DNA of 64,000 bases from Diphasiastrum complanatum (Eukaryota; Streptophyta; Lycopodiopsida; Lycopodiales; Lycopodiaceae), in contig CM055098.1 of assembly GCA_029204225.1 (NCBI GenBank), positions 6,906,746 through 6,970,745 on the forward strand. The letters run 5' to 3'. How positions within the stretch are numbered: the stretch's first letter is position 1; every line of letters starts with the position of its first letter. A program made the position numbers and the translations under genes. The notes under the pieces are model-generated. The model was not told where the DNA came from. It did no database searches and saw only the letters and a program-made list of their open reading frames with translations. Below, in pieces: positions 47,901 to 56,553 of the stretch.

Positions 47901-48972
47901 ATCAAGCAATGATGAGATCTTGTGGGATGTTAATCATGTGTTTGAGAGGGAGTATCTTCAGAGGTTCAGATCTGAAGATGTTTATAAATGCAAAGTCCTT
48001 GATGTTTTATTGGAAGATCAAGATGTTGATCTTGAATTGCTTCATCAACACCAAGAGGCAAGTAGCAATTGGAAGCTAGTCAAAAGCATGAAAGGGGAGC
48101 CACATGGGCAAAGCATCTTGGATCTGTTTTTACAGGTCCTTGAAGGTTCAAGTAAGGTTCTTGGAGCAGCAAGGAAGTGTCCTTTTACTCTACCTTACTT
48201 GTTTAATCTCATGTATGAACATTGTCATGTCAATGTGTTGGAATTGTCAAAATTCAATGAAACTAGTTCCACAGTTTTGCATCTTTTGGATCTTGGAGAT
48301 GGAATAGTTATCATTGCTGGTTTTTATGATCAAGTACATGCATTCATTCAAATCTCAAAAGATATGGAAGTGGTCAATATGTTTACTTTTGAGCAAAGTT
48401 CAAGATCTAGCATCCTAGTGTTGGCAAATTGGCAAATTGTTGACAATGTAGGATCAAGCGTTATATGCAAATCTTGTGGAGATACTTCAAGTATTTCAAG
48501 TTCAGGTTTTGCTCATTCAAATGGAACAGAGAACACATCATTTTGGCATTCATTCACTCAAGGGCTTTCGTGGATTGGAGATCTACAAAGGCAAGGTGGT
48601 GATGGAGGTTCATTCATGGAGATACATGGTGCATTCACTATGGGCATAGTGGAATGTGGACGAGGCATGCAAACACATGTTGGTTACTTTCACTTACAAC
48701 TTGTTTGCTGCTGTTTTACAGAGAACTCAAAGGTGGATACATGGAGGAATCCTTTCATTGTTATTCTATGTTCTTTTACATGTATCTTGTTCACCATTCT
48801 ATGTAAAATTGATGTAAGAAATAGTGAAGCATCCTATATGGGCACTATTATCTATATCAATTATGTTGTACTTCATATTGTACATATTAGAACACTTGAA
48901 AAGAGATCTATCATCATGATGGAGATCATTCTTAGGTTGGAGCAAAGTAGTGTTGTAAAACTAGCAAGTTAA
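44944..48972 (+). CDS. Copia gag-protease-integrase polyprotein with degenerate RT and novel C-terminal module
   Basis: 1342 codons without a stop. Gag (1 to about 230, NYSTWKVRMESLLELNELMD); CCHC knuckle CFYCGIKGHFANEC (250-263); protease WWIDSGASSHMT (Asp309); pre-integrase VWHKRLGHPNF with CEHCALSKSH (440-482); integrase D506, D568, E604 (35 residues between D568 and E604) with PQQNGVAERKN. RT starts normally (WIFKIKTNQDGSINKYKARL, QMDVTNAFLNGDLEED, Asp905). After MEQ (921-923) the KLKKSLYGLKQAPRAW segment is missing, and the YVDD site reads YDGD (972-975), so catalysis is lost. No RNase H motif follows. From about 1015 the sequence is unrelated to copia; residues 1015-1180 (VLDVLLEDQDVDL, LVKSMKGEPHGQSILDLFLQ, SSKVLGAARKCPFTL) match the C-terminus of the minus-strand element at 56554-57118. 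Residues 1180-1342 are unrecognised. The intact frame suggests recent mobilisation in trans. Confidence 0.9.
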   Translation: MASNGGIMLESSERLSSSNYSTWKVRMESLLELNELMDIVAEIEERPLTLQEQQRFDKKAKRALHIIKMNVTNELLKEVGKCQSASEAWNALKKLFESKSTSRVLTLRRQIFSSRQREGESAHAFILRVKSLSDDLACIDENIKDGEIVQVMLNGLLNEHANLVQSFAIQRVLPSVVDLQEILLAEEHRLQSKLDGASLQGGGEEAFFTKGKFKGKGKGKGKWSKGGNFDHDDHSSSSSSTKNNKSKFKCFYCGIKGHFANECYKKKREQGERQGNLTIDEEEHNTCESLVMTSSLLANIDDNDPWWIDSGASSHMTRHEEYFTSLLSYEGEGNIIYTANDGQCDIKGIGTIPISLSTNRKANLENVLYIPSITKNLLSVSQMIDKGLDVEFIGDACLISKCGSLIAQGRRHGKLFKLDACVISNHEGCMAREQLTNQEVWHKRLGHPNFKSLEVMAKKELVLGLPKSLVANNSVCEHCALSKSHRLAYSRYTSRSKEAFQLVHSDIHSSSTTSNGGAKMYATFIDDFSRYTWIYLLKSKDEVFAAFVKFKNEMENQFNTKIKCLRSDNGGEYTSNRFKDFCIAHGIKREMSSPRTPQQNGVAERKNRTLCECAKAMRLHANLAKSFWGEALACANYLCNRWTSASLDGKTPHEVLYGRRPSVKHCRIFGCTCFVNITLDDRTKEDPSSKKGVFVGYSEVSKAYKVYIPSTKKVVISRDVIFHEENVSNVVDVDVDVPTNHHDVQDVLDEDGDATPKQTSRKTQRQRAKPSRLTYDEKGKQVVDNSNFAFLTSFDEPTCVGEAIQKKEWIQAMDHEHQALIKSNTWRLVKLLKDKKAIGCKWIFKIKTNQDGSINKYKARLVAKGYAQEYGIDYDETFAPVAKMVTIRILISLATLYDWDMWQMDVTNAFLNGDLEEDIYMEQLKWQFLQGKEDLVEVWFELKWAGFIRFDTQLHLLYFMLDRSVEIYLLVYDGDIVFTNYSERLKSSNDEILWDVNHVFEREYLQRFRSEDVYKCKVLDVLLEDQDVDLELLHQHQEASSNWKLVKSMKGEPHGQSILDLFLQVLEGSSKVLGAARKCPFTLPYLFNLMYEHCHVNVLELSKFNETSSTVLHLLDLGDGIVIIAGFYDQVHAFIQISKDMEVVNMFTFEQSSRSSILVLANWQIVDNVGSSVICKSCGDTSSISSSGFAHSNGTENTSFWHSFTQGLSWIGDLQRQGGDGGSFMEIHGAFTMGIVECGRGMQTHVGYFHLQLVCCCFTENSKVDTWRNPFIVILCSFTCILFTILCKIDVRNSEASYMGTIIYINYVVLHIVHIRTLEKRSIIMMEIILRLEQSSVVKLAS

Positions 48973-48973
48973 G

Positions 48974-48985
48974 TTGAAGAGGGAG
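48974..48985 (+). promoter_or_regulatory. Polypurine tract
   Basis: TTGAAGAGGGAG immediately before the 3' LTR, the plus-strand primer; it overlaps the end of the ORF within a few bases. Confidence 0.88.
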
Positions 48986-49637
48986 TGTGAATTGTCAACA
49001 TTTCCTAGCTAGTTTGAGGCCTAAATTGGCAATTTTTGTACATAGTTTTGGATCTAACCTTTCACACGTGTGAAAGAGACCTAGATACTTTTATTCTAGT
49101 ATATATTTCATGTTGAAGAAGTCTCAAACTTCGGGACCTTCTAAATGACACTAAAATCATGTTATTTGGACATATAGGCCAAAATTGGCTATTTTAGGTT
49201 ACTGGTGTCCTAAAATTGGGTCCTAAGTTCTAGAGAGAGGAGAGAGAGTCATCTCTCTCACCTATATTAGGCTGAAATTCGTGGAGAACAGGTTGGAGAA
49301 ACCTTTTGTATGCTTCATTGAGATCAATAGATCATTGTCATTGTTTCTTCCTCCATTGAGAGCATTGTTGTGTGTATTGTCTTCAAGCTATTGTGTATGA
49401 TCTTAGGTGCTTTCCAAAAGTGATAGGCTGATGTATTATGGACTGTATAATGCTATTTTGGGCCGCACTTGATGTTTATGGAAGTTTCCATTTGTGGTAA
49501 ATGCTTTTTGATCAAGTTCTTTGCATTCTAGGTAGCATAGAATGTGTTGCCAATTCCTAGCTTATGTAGTTTGGAGTGCAAGCATTCAAGCCAATGATCT
49601 TGGAGTTTAGATCCACTTAGGATCTGTATTTTTCACA
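48986..49637 (+). repeat. 3' LTR of complete copia element
   Basis: 652 bp, starting TGTGAATTGTCAACATTTCC and ending TTTTTCACA, followed by the AGGGT duplication at 49638-49642. Confidence 0.95.
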
Positions 49638-49642
49638 AGGGT

Positions 49643-50561
49643 CACTTGGGTTAGTATAGCATGGATTTGCTCTGATAACAACACACATGTTCACACCAGG
49701 TCTTTTGGCTAAGTAAAACTCAAAATGGTTTTAAACTTTAATATACATATTTTTTGACTAAAATGCACTGATACAGACCAATTGATTGTAAGCTAATCAG
49801 TATGGCACTCGCCCTGATATGGTGATATGACGGCTTGGCCTATCGCTAAAATATCGTGTGTATGGGAAGACTAGATTATGTTTTAAAATGCTATTTAAAG
49901 TTGTTAAGTAGTATAACTTCTTTTGGACATGAATAACAATTGTCGTTTAGCTATGACACTTGTCTTCCTCACTAAACTAACTTGAGCAGTTTTTTTTTGT
50001 GGGATGGTGACGGGTATCAGCTAGGGACGTCTTAAATGTGATTATGCTTTATGGTGCTTTCTAGTACTATATTTTACTTTTCAGCTGTACTTTACCTTGT
50101 TGGATTATAAATAAAGACTTTAAAGAGCTTCAATCTTGCTTTGTCAAGAGGAACTAAGTGCAATCATCTCTCTCTCTCTCTCTCTCTCTAAGAAAATCAT
50201 GGAGTGGTCAATAGGATCCATAGGTAGGTTTCCTTTCACTGTTCACTTCCCTTGAGAAGACCAAACTCTTGTGGAGGAGATCTAGACCCAAGGATGCCTA
50301 GATAAGAAAAAATAAACCAAGCCAAGAAAAGACCAAAAAGAGAGATACCATTAGAGATGAACGCGGCACCAATCTTGGCTATTCCACAAGTAGATCCAAA
50401 GCTAAGACTGACAACCTTAGCAAGCCTAGATCCCCACTCCTATTTCATCGCTTAGCCCACTCCCTATTGGATCGAAGCCCGATACTACACGACAAGATCC
50501 CTACTTTGCCCTCTAGATCCGACCGATTAGGGAGGCACGGAAAGAGTCCAACAATCAAAGA
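49643..50561. other. Unassigned flank of the complete element
   Basis: Continuation of the sequence at 42600-42890. It contains GCTCTGATAACA (about 49668), a near match to an inverted primer site, and a short CT run at 50168-50189. Otherwise nothing recognised. Confidence 0.45.
50168..50189. repeat. Short (CT)n run
   Basis: About 22 bp of CT repeats. Confidence 0.9.
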
Positions 50562-51810
50562 TTAGGTCATTTAAACATGAGGTCTATCTTATATATGCAT
50601 CATAAAAATATGGTCAACGACATGAGTATTAATGTTGTCTCCAGCAGAAATTAGATTGTCTATGAAATGTGCTTACAAAAAAAAAAAACCTAGAAAAAGA
50701 TTTCTAAAAGGAAAAGCCAAAAGAGCTAGGTCCATTCTTGAATTAGTCCATAGTGATTTATGTGGTCCTATGAGCATGGCCCCTTTGGGTCAAGCTTTAT
50801 ATTTGATCACTTTTATTGATGACCTCTCTAGATTCACTAGAACCATGTTCATAAAGAACAAGTCTGAGACATTCAACTACTTCAAATAGTTTAAATAGTT
50901 TGCTAAGACTCAAACTAGTCAAAAGATCAAGATGTTGCAGTCTGATTCAGGAGAAAGTACATGTATGATGAAATTGCGGACTACTTATCTTCATGCGGCG
51001 TGCACCGTCAGTTCACTGCCAACTACACTTCACAATAGAATGGCATAGCTAAAAGAAAGAATTGAACATTGTTGGAAGATGCACAATTCATGATGTCCAA
51101 CACTCAGTTACCCAATAAATTTTGGACTAAGGAAATTTCTACAACCTGCTATTTGCAAAACTATTCCAGCATGAAGGCAGTTGACAAAAAAAATCTTCAT
51201 TTGAAGCCTACTATAGTTACAAACCAAGCCTTAAACACCTACGTGTGTTTGGATGTCTCTATTATAATCAAATATCGTCTGATCTGAGGAAGAAGCTAGA
51301 CCCTGTCAACTGTAAGTATATTTTTTATGGCTATTTGACTTCACATAAAACATATCGTATTTATGATGCTGAAACATGTTAGATCTTAGTCAACTGAGAT
51401 CAAATTTTATGATCATTTCAAGCAAAAGCAGCAGATGCAGAGTTTGTTCCAAGTGTTCCAAGTCCATTTACCATCGATAGGCCTAGACCTACGACTGTTC
51501 AACCACAATCTAAAGATATCCTTGTCATTCACCCAAGAGAGACATTTGCTCAAGAACCTATAGTTCAAAAATCTGCACGACAACGACAACAAACTTATCG
51601 TTTCGTCTCTCAAGCATGATGAAGCTGCCTTTGTTGCAGAAGCATTGTCAATGTCAAATGCAGACAAATGAAAAGCTGCCATGGACGCTGAGTACCATTC
51701 ATTAATGAAGAACAAGACTTGGAGTCTTGGTAATCCTCCTGCAGTTACAAAACCAATTGACAATAAGTGGATCTTCAAAGTAAAGCTTAAGCTAGATGGA
51801 TCAATATCCA
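50562..51810 (+). pseudogene. Copia fragment: pre-integrase to RT start
   Basis: RLGHLNMRSILYMHHKNM leads into a poly-Lys patch, HSDLCGPMSMAPLGQALYLI, TFIDDLSRFTRTMFIKNK (50632-50889), a frame-broken core (LQSDSGE, LHNRMA where QQNGVA is expected), MLEDAQFMMSNTQLPNKFW (51069), a degenerate linker, then AAMDAEYHSLMKNKTWSL and WIFKVKLKLDGSISK. It breaks off at about 51810, before motif A. Several stops. No LTR assigned. Confidence 0.85.
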
Positions 51811-53000
51811 AAACACAAAATCTTTTGAAACGAGAAGTGGCGAAAGACCCATTTTTTTTAAAAATTTTAAGATTTTTTTGAATTTTCATAAATTTTGAAA
51901 CTTCAAATAGGAAAAAAAAAAAGATTTGGACTCTGCTACATTTTGCAAAAAATTAAAATTTAGACTGTGATGCAAGATACTTTTAAAACTTTAGGTTAAT
52001 TTTGTTAAAATAATATAAACATTAGTTGTTGTCGTAACACACCAAATTGCGTTTTAAGGTATTTAATGTAGTATATAAGATGTTGTTCCCCATAAAGAGA
52101 GAATTAATGACATTATACTCATGGAAATTGTCATTTTGCGTAAAACATGGTTAATTGGTTATCAAAGGATATTTAGTTCAAGCAGCCAGTACAACCTTTT
52201 CAATATTAAACAATGATCTCATTGATACTGACAGATTATTGTTAATGGTTCTCTCCCATACATTGTCATGCATGACCATAATTGGATTGAGGGACCAACA
52301 GTCACTACACACGCGACCAAAATAACCATAAGTTCCAAGATTATGCTTCCTTCAGTTTTGACTCAGTAGCTAAGCACCTTGCAAAATGACTCGGGGAATC
52401 AAACATCCTCTCTCATCCTACTTCTCATAATTTGACCGAAAGCACAATTGTACTATTAATCAATTCAAATGTATGTTTCAATATGGTTTGGATTTGAACT
52501 ATCTCAATAGGCCATCAATCACTCTTTATCAAACATTCATCATTTACTTGAAACAGATAGAGCTTACATCTCTATGCAGAATCTGAAAAAATAGTGAGTA
52601 GCAAACACATTTGATCGTTTACAGAGCAAATATCCACAATCACTCATACACATAAGTGCCAAAGTATTTGCTTACAAAACTATTCTTATTAAAATGAGAA
52701 GTAAAACGGCTCTTTATAGTCTCGCAACTGTAGATAACTGTTTAACTATCATAACTACTGTAACTACTATTCTTGAGTTCTTTTAACTTTTTGACCCTAG
52801 ATCGGATCGGGTCTAAAAATTTCGATCCAATGGAAATCTGATCTTTAGTAAAAATCGGATCCAGTCAGAAATCTGACCCAGATCGATTTTACACTTAAAC
52901 TTCCAAAATACTAAAACTATTCATTACTTCATAAAAGCAACTATATTTAATCAAAGTTTGAAAAAAATAAAAACTTAAAAAATTGTCATGTGACTAAATC
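51811..53000. other. Unassigned AT-rich interval
   Basis: No coding similarity found. 52680-52770 has LTR-like texture and 52800-52900 repeats GATC-containing words (CGGATCGGGTC, TCGGATCCAGTC). Confidence 0.4.
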
Positions 53001-53009
53001 ATGTGTTCA

Positions 53010-53471
53010 CATGTCCTCTCTCTCAGATCCATCAAGGCCCTCTAATGTCAACTCTGTTGAATAGGTTTGGCCAGCCAACATCTCTATGTACTCCTCCTCC
53101 GAGTAGGCAAAATTCTTCTAGTGTTTACAGGTCCGCTTGTGCATCCTCTGTACAAAAACTCACACTCAATGATACAAAAAAAACTCCATTCCTGGGCATC
53201 ACATCTATCTTGTACTGCAAGTTTAGCATACATCCATACTTGGCGCCCTGCGTGTGTAAGTCCAACTCGATGATCACATAGCTATTTGATTGATTAGTTA
53301 AAATTCAATAAAAGGACTTTAGGCCTTTTTGCGGGACTTTTAATGTCGCAGGGCCTAAATGTCAAGTTAGTGAATAAAGTTGGATTTCCCTCCAATTTTG
53401 ATGGTTCTCACACTTTTTTAAATCTGAATAAAAAGAGAGGCAAGGTTAGGCAAGGAAAGAAACCCACTACA
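53010..53471 (+). mobile_element. Gypsy 5' LTR, family L3 (start uncertain)
   Basis: The right end ACCCACTACA is followed by ATTT and a primer site. The block CCCTGCGTGTGTAAGTCCAA (53250-53269) and AATAAAAGGACTTTAGGCC (53309-53327) match the L3 LTRs at 24440-24510 and, less closely, 10846-10930. The left part is diverged and no TGCCGAGG start is visible. Confidence 0.55.
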
Positions 53472-53475
53472 ATTT

Positions 53476-53493
53476 TGGTGCCGTTGTCGGGGA
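53476..53493 (+). promoter_or_regulatory. Gypsy primer-binding site, Asp-tRNA type
   Basis: TGGTGCCGTTGTCGGGGA differs by two transitions from TGGCGCCGTTGCCGGGGA, the Asp-tRNA-complementary site I associate with Athila-like plant gypsy elements. Confidence 0.8.
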
Positions 53494-54080
53494 GCTACGC
53501 CAATTTTTCAGTTTGCAGCATGATTGTTGGATAGTTAGCTTGCATGAATAGTGTTAGATCTGCATTTTAGGGTTAGTTTGGGAGGGTAACCAAGACAGAT
53601 GCTGAATTTCCACTCTGTATTTCGATAATGTCGGATTTGTGAGTTATAGAACCTTGAGTGGATCTAACCAATTCACAAGAGTAATTGTTTGCATTGCTAG
53701 ATTCATCTTAAAATGGACCCTACAATAGCCACGTCGCAAACTAGTCCATGTTATAAGCCCTAGTTACAGTCTTTCGACCCACTTGTTGTTAGAATAGGAA
53801 AAGTTAGGTGCAAAATAACTAACATAAAATCTCGGGAATAGGTGCTAGAAAGGCTCGCTTCAAGCACGAAAAAACTCGCCAAAAAGCATCCCCCAATTCA
53901 ACTATAGGTATCAAGTGGACCATGTGTCTTGCTTGACCTACTTGTTAACACATGCATTAGAGGGTTTTACAATGAATTTAATGAATACCCCCATGGCATA
54001 TGCACAACTTGTATGTTACAATAATTCAAAGCCTAAAGGGAGAAAATAGACATTAATTTCAACACCTCCCTTAATGGCTA
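53494..54080 (+). other. Probable gypsy leader remnant
   Basis: Follows the Asp-type primer site with no recognisable gag. Confidence 0.4.
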
Positions 54081-54084
54081 TTTT

Positions 54085-54360
54085 ATTTACACTAACACCT
54101 AGCATCCTCAAAATTTCTAAATTTTTTCTTTCCAAAGAGCATTAGTATAGATGTTTGTTGCTTGGTCATTAAAGTCATAATTAACCAACTAAATTTCACC
54201 ACTTTGCACTTTCTCTCATATGAAGTGTTGATCCACCTCTATATGCTTTGTACAGCATGCTACAAAAGATTCTTGGCCAGCTGAATATGACTATAGCTAT
54301 CAAAATGTAGTAAGAAGAATCTCCTCATATAATTTGTACATCACGAAGTAGCCTGTAGAC
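54085..54360 (-). pseudogene. Copia RNase H C-terminal fragment
   Basis: The minus strand gives HFDSYSHIQLAKNLL, then in shifted frames a KHIE-like stretch, NTSYERKCKVVKFSW and a decayed FTKAL segment. It corresponds to D..SAI.LAKNP.FH.R.KHIEV..HF.RE. Heavily broken. Confidence 0.5.
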
Positions 54361-55955
54361 AGATTCTCTACTCTAGTTAGCTTCTGGTTTCTTGGCAAAT
54401 TTTAACTTCTAGGAGGTCTATATCCTCCATTCTACTTTTTGGGTGTTTTTGTAGTTCTTCTCCTAGTTGAAGTTCTAGTCTTGTTGATGCTCTTTCTTGA
54501 TAGATTGCACAATCTTGGTTATCAGTCTTCAAGGGATTGGACTCATTGACAAATTAGTGGTAGAAACAGATTGGGCGGATGGGTTGGATAGGGACTTGGT
54601 GGAAGGATGAAAGAATTGATAGTTCTACAGTTGCAGCCTTTGACCCTTGCAGTGTCAAGCTTTGACCACCACTTGCTGGGTGAGGAGTTCACTTTATTTT
54701 GCAGGCTCGCGGTCATCTTATCGTTTTCTTTTCTGCAGCTCCTTCCTTTGATCCATTACTTTTGGATCTCTTCGGGCTTCATAGAAGGGGATTCAACTAT
54801 CATTGCTCCCTAGAGTTTCTTTTGATAAAGATTGATATGACTCATTTGTTGCCTAAGTTTCGTCCTTTCCTCCTCAACTTCTTTGTTTTATTTCTTCGAG
54901 CTGCTTCACCTACTTCTTAAATCTTTTCTGATTGATCAACCAATGAAGGTAGTAGTTGGTCTCTGCAAGACATTTGCAATGATCCTTTAGCCGCTTCAAT
55001 GAAACCATCAAGATTTGAAAAAATTGGGGATTTCTCAGATGAACAATGGTATGATGGCAAACAGACAGATGGAAGGTAGGGTGGTGATGGGGATGACAAT
55101 GGTAGATGGTGTGGACGATAGGCATGAGAATGAATGCAGATGTATGACCAAGAGGCTGGTTGAAGAAGGAGACTGATTTTCCAATGTTTGTATTTCCATC
55201 TTCTGAAGGATCTTCATCGTGAATGGGGTACTTCTTCTGATTGAGTCGCTTTGGATTGCCCATCTGCTTTCTTAGCCTTGTCATTATCACCTTTGGTTTT
55301 GTGACCTTGGCTATCAATTCAGATCCACTCTCTCCCCCCTCTCCCCCCTAAAAAAAAAAAATCTGTTGGTGGGGATGTTGGTAGTTGTAACTTGCATGCT
55401 CAAGGTTGGATCGGCGTTTAAAACACACAACTAAAACATGTCGAACATGCGATTGGACTAAAGATTGAACAAATTTTACCTAAATTTTTTTCAATCTTGT
55501 TGTTGTTGATTTGAAGATGAATATCTCTATGAAAGCCTAAGAATCAACTTTGACATGACGTGGATTTTTGAAAGTTGCAGTATGCTCAAAGATTCTAAAC
55601 TTTGTACAAGGTGATCTGAAGATGGACAAATGAATGAAAATGTGTTCATGAGATACTCTACAGAAGACTCTCGTGCACAGTAGCTATTTCTCATGCAAAA
55701 ATCAATCACACAAAAAGAATGAAGAGGAACAAGAAAAGAAATGAATGGTATAGAGAGTTGGAACTGTATGGCACTTGTCAAACAAAACTTTTATTCATCA
55801 ACATTGATAATTCACCTTGACAATTGCAATATCCCATTGGTCTTGTAGAGTAATGAGAAAAACTCTAATATGCCCTTAAAAAAAACAAGACAGGGTTGGT
55901 TACACTAAATCTACCATCATTGATAGCAGATATTGTGAGATATGGATTGAGATGC
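54361..55955. other. Unassigned interval
   Basis: The longest frame (54910-55317 minus, 135 codons) is His/Pro-rich in the middle and matches no family I know. Nothing else supported. Confidence 0.4.
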
Positions 55956-55959
55956 ATAG

Positions 55960-56553
55960 TCAGGTGAAGAAGAAAAGATAGTGCATGTGGGAGAGCAGTT
56001 AACACCCACACAGTTCAAGAGACTACGATCGTTGTTGGTGGAGTATAAAGACTGTTTTTCCTAGAGTTATGAGTGACCTGAAGGGCATTCCACCAACAGT
56101 AGTCCAACACACCATACACTTGGTGGACGAAGCAGTCCCCAAGGTAAGCCATTTATCGTTGCAACCCAAATTATACTGAGCTGATCAAGCAGGAGTTGCA
56201 GAAGCTGATGGATGCAGATTTCATCTATGAAATCAAGCACACGGAATGGGTATCACTGATAGTTATAGTACCCAAGAAGAATGGCAAAATGTGGATTTGT
56301 GTGAATCTGAAGGCGCTAAATGCAGTCACCAAAAAAGAACATTTCCTTTTACCATTTACAGAAAGTGTCCTCGACAGAGTAGCTGGTGCCAAAGCCTACA
56401 GTTTTCTAGACGGCTTCAGCGGCTACAACCAGGTGAAGATAGCCCCCCAGGACCAGCACAAGATAGCATTTGCCACGGAATGGGGAACCTATGCCTATAA
56501 AGTGATGCCATTCGGACTTTGCAATGCCCCAAGCACCTTCCAACGAGTTACTT
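55960..56553 (+). pseudogene. Ty3/gypsy RT fragment
   Basis: HTIHLVDEAVPKV and, after frame changes, QKLMDADFIYEIKHTEWVSL, IVIVPKKNGKMWICVNLKAL, FLLPFTESVLDRVAGAKAYS, FLDGFSGYNQVKIAPQDQHK, TAFATEWGTYAYKVMP-like sequence and MPFGLCNAPSTFQRV. These are RT motifs 1 to 4; it stops before YVDD, where the minus-strand copia element begins at 56554. 56196-56553 is one clean frame. Confidence 0.9.

Larger units (their letters stand above)
42896..49637 (+). mobile_element. Complete copia LTR retrotransposon (family L5), 6.7 kb
   Basis: 5' LTR 42896-43771, primer site 43772-43783, leader, one ORF 44944-48972, polypurine tract 48974-48985, 3' LTR 48986-49637, and a 5-bp AGGGT duplication. The LTRs differ at only a handful of positions outside a duplication in the 5' copy, so the insertion is recent compared with everything around it. 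Termini form TGTGAA...TTCACA. The ORF lacks a functional RT and any RNase H, so the element should be non-autonomous. Confidence 0.95.

Noticed and set aside
49666-49680. GCTCTGATAACA as another inverted primer site
   Set aside because: One base off the consensus and no LTR or coding sequence in the right places; recorded only as a near match.
54910-55317. 135-codon His-rich frame as a gene
   Set aside because: Low-complexity centre, no recognisable domain, no start context or partner; not distinguishable from chance.
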